Positions 44,548 through 52,386 of a stretch of 64,000 nt of DNA are shown here, piece by piece. Under the pieces are notes generated by a model, which did no database searches, had not been told where the DNA came from, and saw only the letters and a list, made by a program, of their open reading frames with translations. The stretch comes from Evansella sp. LMS18 (lineage in GTDB: Bacteria > Bacillota > Bacilli > Bacillales > Salisediminibacteriaceae), in NCBI RefSeq assembly GCF_024362785.1, contig NZ_CP093301.1, forward strand, positions 1,488,001-1,552,000. The letters run 5' to 3'. The position numbers and the translations under genes were made by a program. Numbering within the stretch: the first letter of the stretch is position 1; the number at the start of each line of letters is the position of its first letter.

Positions 44548-46056
44548 ATGATTGACTTTACTGCATTGTCTGATGGCCTTAACTTATTGTTCACCCCTCA
44601 TGCCTTCTTCTTCATGGTGCTTGGTTTAATCATTGGTGTTATCTTGGGTTCTATTCCAGGACTATCAGGAAGTTTAGGAATTGCTGTTCTTCTTCCAACA
44701 ACTTATTATATGGATCCCGTTACTGCCGTTCTGTTTTTATCAGCACTATTAACCGGTTCAATCTATGCTGGCGGGGTGACAGCAGTTACGTTAAATATCC
44801 CTGGCTCTCCTGGAGCTGTTGCTACCACACTTGATGGTTATCAAATGACAAAGAAAGGTCAGCAAAACCGGGCACTTGGGATTGGGCTTGGTTCTTCTGT
44901 GATCGGTTGTTTATTTGGATATCTAATGGTTCTGTTCTTTCTTGAACCCATTGGAAAACTTGTTCTTTCATTTGGTTCTGTGGAAATTTTAGCACTTACC
45001 TTTTTTGCATTAAGCGTCATCAGTGTCATCGATGGAAGTGTGGTGAAAACACTTATTGCTGGTACTGTAGGATTATTGATTGGCACTATTGGGGCTACTG
45101 CATTTGGACGTCCACGAGGAACGTTTGGTGTACCTGAATTATATGAAGGCGTTCAATTGATTACGGTCTTAATTGGATTACTCGCGCTCTCCGAAATGTT
45201 CTTTTTGATCCAGCGAAAATTTGTTGTTGAGGAAAATAATAATCAAACAGACAAGAGCATGAAAGATATCTTACTTGGCTTAAAAGAGTCATTAAAGTAC
45301 AAGATAAATATGATCAGATCCGGTGCAATTGGTCTTATTATTGGCTTAATGCCTGCAGCTGGTTCAACCGTCGCTTCCCTTGTCAGTTATGGGCAAGCGC
45401 GTTCATGGACCAAAAGTGATAAGGTTAGAAAACATTTCGGTAAAGGCGAACCAAACGGAATTGTTGCAGCAGAATCAGCGAACAATGCTTCTGAAGGTGG
45501 AAGTATGGCGACTATGCTTACCTTTGGAATTCCAGGCAGCGGGGCAACGGCGATTTTAATGGTTGCCTTAATGATCCACGGACTCAGTCCGGGACCTTAT
45601 CTTATTCGTGATCACCTCGATATTACATATGCTATTATCTTTGGAAATATCATCCAAAGCATACTCTTACTCGGCTTAGGGCTGCTCTTTATCTATTATT
45701 TCAGTAAAGTTGTCTTAGTTCCTACGAAGATTCTTACTCCTATCATTGTCGTTCTCTGTTTCTTAGGCGCCCTTTCTGTTAGAGGACTTATGATCGATGT
45801 TGTTCTAGCTGCTCTATTTGGCTTGATTGGCTACATTTTCAGAAGATTAGAGTATCCAGTTGTCGCATTAATTCTTGGGATTATACTCGGACCAACTCTA
45901 GATGCTGAGTTTACGCGTACACTATTAATCTATGAGAATAATCCACTTGCTGTCTTTGAACGTCCAGCCTTCTTAGTGATCTTCTTCATGACCATCTTGA
46001 TGATTGTGATCACATTTATCAAAAATATCAAACAAAGGCAAGAAGAACGGGTTTAG
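44548..46056 (+). CDS. tctA: Tripartite tricarboxylate transporter large permease
   Basis: 502 residues with about eleven or twelve helices. GLIIGVILGSIPGLSGSLG near the N-terminus and the later AAESANNASEGGSMATMLTF and GIPGSGATAILMVALMIHG motifs are the signature of TctA. It drives sodium- or proton-coupled uptake with TctB and TctC. Start follows GAGAGGAGGG, 17 bp after tctB. Confidence 0.93.
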   Translation: MIDFTALSDGLNLLFTPHAFFFMVLGLIIGVILGSIPGLSGSLGIAVLLPTTYYMDPVTAVLFLSALLTGSIYAGGVTAVTLNIPGSPGAVATTLDGYQMTKKGQQNRALGIGLGSSVIGCLFGYLMVLFFLEPIGKLVLSFGSVEILALTFFALSVISVIDGSVVKTLIAGTVGLLIGTIGATAFGRPRGTFGVPELYEGVQLITVLIGLLALSEMFFLIQRKFVVEENNNQTDKSMKDILLGLKESLKYKINMIRSGAIGLIIGLMPAAGSTVASLVSYGQARSWTKSDKVRKHFGKGEPNGIVAAESANNASEGGSMATMLTFGIPGSGATAILMVALMIHGLSPGPYLIRDHLDITYAIIFGNIIQSILLLGLGLLFIYYFSKVVLVPTKILTPIIVVLCFLGALSVRGLMIDVVLAALFGLIGYIFRRLEYPVVALILGIILGPTLDAEFTRTLLIYENNPLAVFERPAFLVIFFMTILMIVITFIKNIKQRQEERV

Positions 46057-46073
46057 TTTCTTCATAGTGATGA

Positions 46074-46115
46074 CGAAAAAGAGCTATTGGATCATAAGAC
46101 CCTAAGCTCTCTTTG
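46074..46115. terminator. Bidirectional terminator between tctA and iclR
   Basis: AGAGCT/AGCTCT arms with an inner GGATC/GACCC pairing region between convergent genes. T-rich on both sides, with imperfect pairing. Confidence 0.55.
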
Positions 46116-46117
46116 TA

Positions 46118-46861
46118 TTATGGACGATAACCTAGTTGTTCTGATATGTCATTCGCCGACTCCCGCAAGAATTTAACAAGATCCTTTTGGTAGTCTGGCG
46201 TCAACCTTTGTGTAGGGCCTGCAATCGATAGTCCTGCTATAACTTGATTGGAATAATCGTATAAAGGCGCACTTATTGAGAAACTCCCTTGAATACGTTC
46301 TTCCTTTGTTAGTGAATAGCCATTTTGATGAATCTGCTCAATCTCTTGCTCCAGGGAATCCCGTTCTTCGGGAGACCCAGCTAGCTGATCAAGTGCTTCT
46401 TTCTGTCTTTCAAGAGGCAAAAATGCAAGAAGCAGCTTTCCCGACGCTCCTTTTGTCAAGGGGTTCGATGAGCCAAGTCTCACATAGTTACGAACCTTAT
46501 GAGGACTATCTATTTTTTCAATGCAAATGCGTCCAAGGCCTTCTACAATATTTAACCCAATCGTTTCATGTGTCTTTTGGGCTAAATTCTGCATTTCTGG
46601 CAGAGCAATCTTCCGAACCTCAAGCGAATTTTGAACTCTGCTTCCTAAATGAAAAAACTTAAAACCGAGTGAATACCGATGGGTCGCAGAATCTTTTTTG
46701 ATATAGTTTCGATCTTCAAGTGTAGCAAGTAAACGAAAGATAGTACTTTTTGGAAATGATGTCTTCTGCCGGATCTCTGTTATCGTTAATTCATCTTGCC
46801 CATCAAGAAAACATTCGAGAATATCAAATAATTTATCAATCGATTTAACTGTTTGGCTCAT
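46118..46861 (-). CDS. IclR-family transcriptional regulator
   Basis: About 247 residues: an N-terminal winged helix (LTITEIRQKTSFPKSTIFRL) followed by the IclR effector domain (GRICIEKIDSPHKVRNYV, LTKGASGKLLLAF). ATG 46861 is chosen because CAGGAGG stands just before it; the frame opens five codons earlier at a GTG. It is the only regulator in the island and is divergent from the LeuC/LeuD operon. The 14-bp perfect palindrome TGAAACGCGTTTCA lies between them. It probably controls all three operons of the island, as inferred from the shared palindromes. Confidence 0.9.
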   Translation of the reverse strand: MSQTVKSIDKLFDILECFLDGQDELTITEIRQKTSFPKSTIFRLLATLEDRNYIKKDSATHRYSLGFKFFHLGSRVQNSLEVRKIALPEMQNLAQKTHETIGLNIVEGLGRICIEKIDSPHKVRNYVRLGSSNPLTKGASGKLLLAFLPLERQKEALDQLAGSPEERDSLEQEIEQIHQNGYSLTKEERIQGSFSISAPLYDYSNQVIAGLSIAGPTQRLTPDYQKDLVKFLRESANDISEQLGYRP

Positions 46862-46965
46862 GACAACCTCCTGCACTTAGTATGTACTTGTATTATTCAT
46901 AACATGTTTATCGTGTCCATGCTAGTTATTTTATACAGGAGACAAAGAAGTCAGAAGATTTATAA

Positions 46966-46994
46966 TTGATAACACATTAAACTTGAGTTAAAAT
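46966..46994 (+). promoter_or_regulatory. Probable sigma-A promoter of the leuC-like operon
   Basis: TTGATA and TAAAAT with a 17-bp spacer. The palindrome begins 16 bp after the -10. Confidence 0.6.
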
Positions 46995-47010
46995 AGTTAT
47001 AACCACAAAA

Positions 47011-47024
47011 TGAAACGCGTTTCA
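47011..47024. promoter_or_regulatory. IclR-type operator, perfect palindrome
   Basis: TGAAACGCGTTTCA is fully symmetrical. With its right flank CATTATGGA it matches the region upstream of the TAXI gene (55402-55423) when that is read on the other strand. Confidence 0.7.
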
Positions 47025-47050
47025 CATTATGGATTAAGGAGAGGATAAAC

Positions 47051-48304
47051 ATGGGAATGACATTGGCGCAAAAAATCATCGCCTCATCAAGTGACAGACC
47101 TTCAGTAGAGGTTGGCGAGATTGTTGAAGTCAATATTGACCTTGCCATGATGCACGACTCTTCAGGCCCCAGGCGCGTAAATCCAATGCTTGAAGAGCTT
47201 GGTGTTTCTGTTTGGGACCCAGAGAAAATAACGGTAGTATCCGATCACTTTGTTGCATCAAGTGATACTGTGGAAGCTGGCATTTTAAAATTCACGCGGG
47301 ATTGGGTTAAAGAACACGGTATCAGGAAATTCCATGAACGCGAAGGTATCTGTCACATTGTTCCAATTGAGCGAGGATATGTTCGCCCGGGGATGATGTA
47401 TGTTGGAGCAGATTCTCACTCCACAACGGCAGGGGCCATGGGAGCGTTCGCTATTGCACTCGGTTCAACCGATATGCTTGGAGTCCTTGTTAGAGGAAAA
47501 ACTTGGGTGAAAGTTCCTGAGACAATCAAAGTAAAATGGAATGGCACACTGAAACCCGGAGTCATGGCAAAAGATATGATGCTCCAGACAATTAAACATA
47601 CAAAGATCGATGGTGCAACATACAAAGCGGTTGAATTCAGCGGTCAAGGGGTGGTGAATCTCTCCATTGATGAGAGGATTGTTCTTTCAAATATGGCGAT
47701 TGAGATGGGTGCAAAAGCTGGGATGATTGAACCTGATGAGGTGACAGCAAATTATGTTAGAGCTAGAACACAAGAGCCTTTTCAAATGGTTGAGGCCGAT
47801 GATGATGCCGAGTATCAAGAGTTTTTCGAGTTTGATGCTAGCAGCCTCACTCCCATGATTGCTCTCCCCCATTCACCCGACAATGTCACAACAGTTGCAG
47901 AAGTGGAAGGGAAAAAGCTAGATCAAGCCTACATTGGTGCATGCACTGGTGCAAAATACGAGGACCTTGAAGCAGCGGCATCTATTTTAAAAAGCAGGCA
48001 AATCGCCTCAGGGACTCGCCTTCTCGTCGCTCCATCATCTGCTGAAGTAATCAAACGCTCAAGCCAGACAGGCGTCTTAGAAACATTGATTGAAGCAGGA
48101 GCGACACTATTGCCAACAGGCTGCGGTGCATGTGCCGGCCTTGGAAATGGTGTTCTGGCAGAAGGGGAAACATGTATATCTTCAACAAATCGAAATTTCC
48201 CTGGAAGGATGGGAAAAGGAGCTGATGTCTTTTTGGCATCTCCCCTGACCGTGGCTGCCTCAGCTATTACTGGAAAAATAACTGATCCAAGGGAGTTTTT
48301 ATAA
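47051..48304 (+). CDS. Aconitase-family hydro-lyase large subunit (LeuC / dimethylmalate dehydratase type)
   Basis: 417 residues of the 3-isopropylmalate/homoaconitate/2,3-dimethylmalate dehydratase large-subunit family. The cluster-binding cysteines are C298 (IGACTGAK), C358 and C361 (TGCGACAG), for a [4Fe-4S] centre. GADSHSTTAGAMGAFAIALGS is typical. It hydrates or isomerises an unsaturated or hydroxylated di/tricarboxylate together with the small subunit, whose start directly follows its stop codon. No other leucine biosynthesis gene is present and the setting is catabolic, so a LeuC role in leucine synthesis is unlikely. Confidence 0.88.
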   Translation: MGMTLAQKIIASSSDRPSVEVGEIVEVNIDLAMMHDSSGPRRVNPMLEELGVSVWDPEKITVVSDHFVASSDTVEAGILKFTRDWVKEHGIRKFHEREGICHIVPIERGYVRPGMMYVGADSHSTTAGAMGAFAIALGSTDMLGVLVRGKTWVKVPETIKVKWNGTLKPGVMAKDMMLQTIKHTKIDGATYKAVEFSGQGVVNLSIDERIVLSNMAIEMGAKAGMIEPDEVTANYVRARTQEPFQMVEADDDAEYQEFFEFDASSLTPMIALPHSPDNVTTVAEVEGKKLDQAYIGACTGAKYEDLEAAASILKSRQIASGTRLLVAPSSAEVIKRSSQTGVLETLIEAGATLLPTGCGACAGLGNGVLAEGETCISSTNRNFPGRMGKGADVFLASPLTVAASAITGKITDPREFL

Positions 48305-48808
48305 ATGAGTAAATTCAGTGGAAGATCATGGACCTTTGGTGACAACATCGATACAGATGTCATAGTACCAGGTCAGTATTTAAAATTAACAGCCGAAGAA
48401 GTGGCGAATCATGTGATGGAAGGTGTTGATGAGTCATTTAGCACAAAGGTCAAACAAGGAGATATTGTTGTTGGCGGTAAAAATTTTGGTTGTGGTTCAA
48501 GCAGGGAAACAGCACCAGCTGCTTTGAAGCACGCGGGTGTAAGCGCTATAATTAGTGTCTTCTTTGCCCGTATTTTTTATAGAAATGCCATAAATATTGG
48601 ACTGCCTGTCATTGAGATCAAGGAAGCAAAAGAAATCAACGAAGGCGATGAGCTCGTGGTTAATTTAAAAGAAGGAAGAGTATGTAACCTGACTCAAAAT
48701 AAAGTTTATTATGCAAATCCATATCCAGATATGATTATTGACATCCTGGAACACGGTGGGCTATTACCTCTTTTAAAAAAATCATTTGGAAAAACAAAAA
48801 ACAATTAG
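48305..48808 (+). CDS. Aconitase-family hydro-lyase small subunit (LeuD type)
   Basis: 167 residues of the swivelling domain. GDNIDTDVIVPGQYL, NFGCGSSRETAP (the substrate-binding serine/arginine loop) and FFARIFYRNAINIGLPVI are the family landmarks. It starts immediately after the TAA of the large subunit, with GGGAG inside the latter's last codons. Pairs with the large subunit as a heterodimer. Confidence 0.9.
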   Translation: MSKFSGRSWTFGDNIDTDVIVPGQYLKLTAEEVANHVMEGVDESFSTKVKQGDIVVGGKNFGCGSSRETAPAALKHAGVSAIISVFFARIFYRNAINIGLPVIEIKEAKEINEGDELVVNLKEGRVCNLTQNKVYYANPYPDMIIDILEHGGLLPLLKKSFGKTKNN

Positions 48809-48819
48809 GAGTGATTTAG

Positions 48820-49920
48820 ATGGCAGTAGTTGAAGAAGTGGGAAATAAGATTGGTCTGAAGTATATTGATTGTGATGTTCACCCAATGATTAATAACTTG
48901 CAACAATTATACCCCTACATCCCTGAGAATTGGAAAAGGCGTTTTGAATTTCAAAATATTGATATTACAAGCTTAAAGCTACCTAGCCGATATGTTCATC
49001 CTGCTGGCGGTACAAGTCGACCAGATGCGAAACCAGAAAAAGGAATTCCAGGTTCAGATCCAGCCTTTGCTAAGAAACAATATCTCGATCCATTTAAGCC
49101 TCACAAAGTTATTTTAAATCCACTACAACCTTCTGCAATGGTATCTTGGACCAATGTAGAAGCAATTGTTACACTTACTTCTGCGTTTAATGATTATTAT
49201 CTTGAAGAATGGACGGAGTTCGATCAACGTTTTACCCTTGCTATGACGGTCGCACCACATGACCCATTGCAAGCAGCTGCTGAGATCCGGCGTATTGGCG
49301 ATCACCCTGGTGTGTCTGCTGTATTCCTTCCTCTTTTAAATACGTTAATGGGGAATCCTTACTACTATCCTATTTACGAAGCAGCCATCGAAAAGGACCT
49401 TCCAATCATTACACATGTAACCGGTCAAGAAGGGTCATTTGTTGGCGTTCCTGCACTATCCGGAGGGATTCCAAGGTCTTACACTGAACGCTATGTCAAT
49501 CTTATTCAAATTGCACAGTCTAACTTAAGCAGCATCGTATTTGAGGGTTTATTTGAGAAGTTCCCTTCCCTTCGAGTCGCTTTCGTTGAATATGGATTTT
49601 CCTGGGTTCTTCCTCTTATGTGGAGAATGGATAAAACCTGGAAGGAACTTCGCATTGATACGCCTTGGGTAAAGGAATTTCCCAGCGAAATTATTAAGAA
49701 GAACATCCGATTCACAACACAACCACTCGATGAACCTGAAAACTTATCCCACCTTAAGCACATGATTGAAATGATGGACGGAAAGGAATTTTTGATGTTT
49801 AGCAGTGATTACCCGCACTGGGATAATGACATGCCAACACGTGTATTAAATAATCTTGATAAAGAAACAAAACAAAAGATCTTCTATGATAATGCCGCTG
49901 ATTTCTATAGACTTTCTTAA
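48820..49920 (+). CDS. Amidohydrolase-2 family metal-dependent hydrolase/decarboxylase
   Basis: A TIM-barrel amidohydrolase of the ACMSD/gamma-resorcylate decarboxylase branch, 366 residues. Putative metal residues are the D-x-H of IDCDVHP (D19, H21), the histidine in PIITHVTGQ and the aspartate in MFSSDYPHWD. Family members decarboxylate or hydrolyse ring-derived carboxylates, for example aminocarboxymuconate semialdehyde or pyrone dicarboxylate. The Rieske gene next to it supports aromatic- or lactone-type chemistry. The exact reaction is not known. Confidence 0.8.
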   Translation: MAVVEEVGNKIGLKYIDCDVHPMINNLQQLYPYIPENWKRRFEFQNIDITSLKLPSRYVHPAGGTSRPDAKPEKGIPGSDPAFAKKQYLDPFKPHKVILNPLQPSAMVSWTNVEAIVTLTSAFNDYYLEEWTEFDQRFTLAMTVAPHDPLQAAAEIRRIGDHPGVSAVFLPLLNTLMGNPYYYPIYEAAIEKDLPIITHVTGQEGSFVGVPALSGGIPRSYTERYVNLIQIAQSNLSSIVFEGLFEKFPSLRVAFVEYGFSWVLPLMWRMDKTWKELRIDTPWVKEFPSEIIKKNIRFTTQPLDEPENLSHLKHMIEMMDGKEFLMFSSDYPHWDNDMPTRVLNNLDKETKQKIFYDNAADFYRLS

Positions 49921-49986
49921 ACTTTCTGCCCACAGAGTATCTTTTACCTAACCAAACTTCTGAAGCCAAAAAGGAGGAAAAAACGA

Positions 49987-50340
49987 ATGAAAGAATACAT
50001 CGGAAATACGGAACAATTTGCGGAGAACGAATGTAGAAAAATCAGGATCGGTAAGAAGAAACTATTAGTATGGAGAACAAAAGAAGGATTTTACGCAACA
50101 CGTGAAGAATGTCCACATCAAGGTGTATCTTTTGAATGTACTAAATTAACAGGTACAATGATGCCGTCTAATCCAAACGAATTTGAGTACGGTATGGATG
50201 GTCTCGTCCTTCGCTGCCCATGGCATAAATGGGAATTTGATGTTCGCACAGGTGAACCTCTCTTTGGAACTGAAACAAAAACAATTAAAACTTTTCCAGT
50301 TAGCGTCGAGGACAACAAAGTCTTTGTTGAGGTGACTTAA
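49987..50340 (+). CDS. Rieske [2Fe-2S] ferredoxin-like protein
   Basis: 117 residues holding a single Rieske domain. The ligand motifs are ECPHQG (C-x-H) and RCPWHKWEFD (C-x-x-H). There is no catalytic non-haem iron domain, so it is an electron carrier, not an oxygenase. No reductase or oxygenase gene is in the island; the partners must be elsewhere, or the protein serves a maturation or sensing role for the neighbouring amidohydrolase. The ATG follows AAAGGAGG. Confidence 0.88.
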   Translation: MKEYIGNTEQFAENECRKIRIGKKKLLVWRTKEGFYATREECPHQGVSFECTKLTGTMMPSNPNEFEYGMDGLVLRCPWHKWEFDVRTGEPLFGTETKTIKTFPVSVEDNKVFVEVT

Positions 50341-50387
50341 TTAAAGTATGGATTCTGGCCTAATACTTTCAAGAAAGGCACAGAATG

Positions 50388-50416
50388 GGCCGGCTCAATC
50401 GTGAGCCGGCTCTTTA
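50388..50416 (+). terminator. Terminator after the Rieske gene
   Basis: GCCGGCTCA pairs with TGAGCCGGC across ATCG, followed by TCTTT. It ends the leuC-leuD-amidohydrolase-Rieske operon. Confidence 0.85.
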
Positions 50417-50461
50417 TAATTAGAGATGAAATACGTTTATAGAAAGTAGGCGTCATGGTGT

Positions 50462-51628
50462 ATGCGTATTGGTTGGTTACTTGTTATATTAGCTATGTTC
50501 ACAATTTCCTTGAATGGTACAAAACCGATTGTCTCTCTACATGCTAATGGAATCGGGGCTTCCCCAACGGAAATTGGCTTTTTAGTGTCCGCTTATGCAT
50601 TCTTCCCAATGCTACTGGCAATCCAGACTGGCAAATTATTGGATAAAATCGGCGCGAAAAAATTAACATTATTTGGCACGTGTGCTATGGTAATTGCTCT
50701 TACAACACCCATTCTATCCCCTACCTATTTATCCCTGCTGTTCTCGCAATCGATCATAGGCTGTGCGACAATTTGTGTCATCATTTCACTACAAAAGTCA
50801 GTTGGTAATAATGGTGGAAATCGGGATAAGGCGATTGCACTGTTCAGTTTAGTTGTCTCTTCCGCTGAGTTTATTGGACCGCTTTATTCAAGCTTTATCT
50901 ACGAACATTTTGGGTTTCGTTCGACCTTCGCCCTAAATGCATGCATTACTCTGCTAACGGTTATACTCATCCTAACCTTACCAAAGAAAAGGTGGGGAAA
51001 ACTATCGAAAATACATGATGCAAAACATGAAAAAACATGGCTCTTGTTAAAACATCCAAACTTACGAAAAGCATTAATTATTTCAGGCCTTGTCTTAAGT
51101 TCAAAAGACTTATTTGTCGCCTATTTTCCTGTTTACGGTACTCATATTGGTCTACGACCAAGTGAAATTGGTATGGTACTATCAGCGACAGCTCTTATGG
51201 CGATTGTTATTCGTTTGTTTCAATTCTGCCTGGTTAATCGAATTGGCCGCGGATTACTTCTCTCAGTGACCTTAATCATGAGTGCGCTCTCATTCGTTTT
51301 AATCTCGTTCTTAGACTCTTTCTACCTCCTGCTTGTGATGGCGGGTTGTCTCGGATTAGGCCTTGGTCTCGGACAGCCAATTAGCCTCGTCTATGCAATG
51401 AATATGAGCTCTGTTGACCGGCATGGTGAAGTTCTGGGCTTGCGCTTAACCTTCAATCGAGTCTCACAATTCACAGCTCCCTTGCTATTTGGCGGAATTG
51501 GCAGCATGATCGGAGTAGGTTCGCTCTTTCTCTTAATGGGATCAACGATATTCGTAACAGCTCTATTCACACGAATACATGACACCTCCCAGGAAAATGA
51601 AAATAACCACAGCTCAAAACAAGTATAA
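50462..51628 (+). CDS. MFS transporter
   Basis: 388 residues, twelve hydrophobic helices. The cytoplasmic loop after helix 2 contains GKLLDKIGAKKLTLFG, an MFS motif A variant. Substrate unknown, perhaps an efflux or uptake carrier for the island's substrate. The ribosome binding site before ATG 50462 is weak (AAGTAGG at long spacing). A terminator separates it from the operon upstream, so it may depend on read-through or its own promoter. Confidence 0.8.
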   Translation: MRIGWLLVILAMFTISLNGTKPIVSLHANGIGASPTEIGFLVSAYAFFPMLLAIQTGKLLDKIGAKKLTLFGTCAMVIALTTPILSPTYLSLLFSQSIIGCATICVIISLQKSVGNNGGNRDKAIALFSLVVSSAEFIGPLYSSFIYEHFGFRSTFALNACITLLTVILILTLPKKRWGKLSKIHDAKHEKTWLLLKHPNLRKALIISGLVLSSKDLFVAYFPVYGTHIGLRPSEIGMVLSATALMAIVIRLFQFCLVNRIGRGLLLSVTLIMSALSFVLISFLDSFYLLLVMAGCLGLGLGLGQPISLVYAMNMSSVDRHGEVLGLRLTFNRVSQFTAPLLFGGIGSMIGVGSLFLLMGSTIFVTALFTRIHDTSQENENNHSSKQV

Positions 51629-51636
51629 AAAAAGAA

Positions 51637-51689
51637 TGGTGCCTGTCCCCCAATACGTATACGCAATACAGTGCGGGGGGCAAGCACCA
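51637..51689. terminator. Large hairpin between convergent genes
   Basis: TGGTGC pairs with GCACCA and CCCCC with GGGGG around a loop that itself contains the palindrome CGTATACG. It shares GGTGCCTGTC with the REP-like hairpin but is otherwise different. A probable bidirectional terminator. Confidence 0.6.
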
Positions 51690-51700
51690 ATCCTAGTATC

Positions 51701-52381
51701 TTACCTTCTATAATCCTCTAACTTCTCTAATACATTCTCAAGTCTGCTTACATCTCCAAACTTCATGTCCATATCAAACAGATTAAACGTATGGGCCTTT
51801 TCCGAACGGTCGCCGCAGCATTCCTCAGGGATGATTACACGGTAGTTAGCATAGAATGCATCTACAACCGATGCACGTAAGCAGCCACTTGTTGAGATCC
51901 CTGTGATAATTAACGTATCAATCTTCAGATACGTTAACATACTGCGAAAATGGGTCTCGAAGAAGGAACTAGGCCTTGTCTTTTCAAAAATACTATCCCC
52001 TTCCCGAGGTGCAATGTTATCCGGCCACTCATACCCAGCTGGATCTTCAGTTTTTGAGTCAGCCAGGAAACCCCATTTATCTTGAGCGATTCCCATTTCA
52101 ATCTTCGTTCTTTGCTTTGGTCTTACAAAAAACAATGGAATTCCGACACTTCTTGCTTTTTCTAATAACGTTTCATTCCCTGCCACACAGCGTTTCACTA
52201 ATTCACCATGAGCCTGCGGGTATTCGGGATCTACAAAGTTACGAGTCACATCCACAACGAGTATGGCTGGTTTTTCTCCCCAGCCTACACGTTGACCCAT
52301 CCCTGCTTTTTCATAGCCTTCTAATTCCTTCTCTCCCATAATCGGCTCCCACTTTTTCTTTACATCAATCGGCATTGCCAT
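51701..52381 (-). CDS. Isochorismatase-family amidohydrolase (N-carbamoylsarcosine/maleamate amidase-like)
   Basis: 226 residues of the cysteine-hydrolase/isochorismatase fold. The catalytic triad is visible as D in ILVVDVTRNF, K in FEKTRPSSF and C in GISTSGCLRAS. Members hydrolyse amides such as maleamate, N-carbamoylsarcosine or nicotinamide, releasing ammonia. It lies 5 bp after the TRAP permease gene in the same direction, so the imported compound may be an amide that this enzyme opens to a carboxylate. The start is the second ATG after AAAGGAGAG, since the first is followed by a stop. Confidence 0.85.
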   Translation of the reverse strand: MAMPIDVKKKWEPIMGEKELEGYEKAGMGQRVGWGEKPAILVVDVTRNFVDPEYPQAHGELVKRCVAGNETLLEKARSVGIPLFFVRPKQRTKIEMGIAQDKWGFLADSKTEDPAGYEWPDNIAPREGDSIFEKTRPSSFFETHFRSMLTYLKIDTLIITGISTSGCLRASVVDAFYANYRVIIPEECCGDRSEKAHTFNLFDMDMKFGDVSRLENVLEKLEDYRR

Positions 52382-52386
52382 TACAT

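Noticed and set aside
47051-48808. Leucine biosynthesis leuCD
   Set aside because: No leuA or leuB nearby, and the setting (TctCBA, lyase, IclR, amidase) is catabolic. The pair is better read as a catabolic hydro-lyase.
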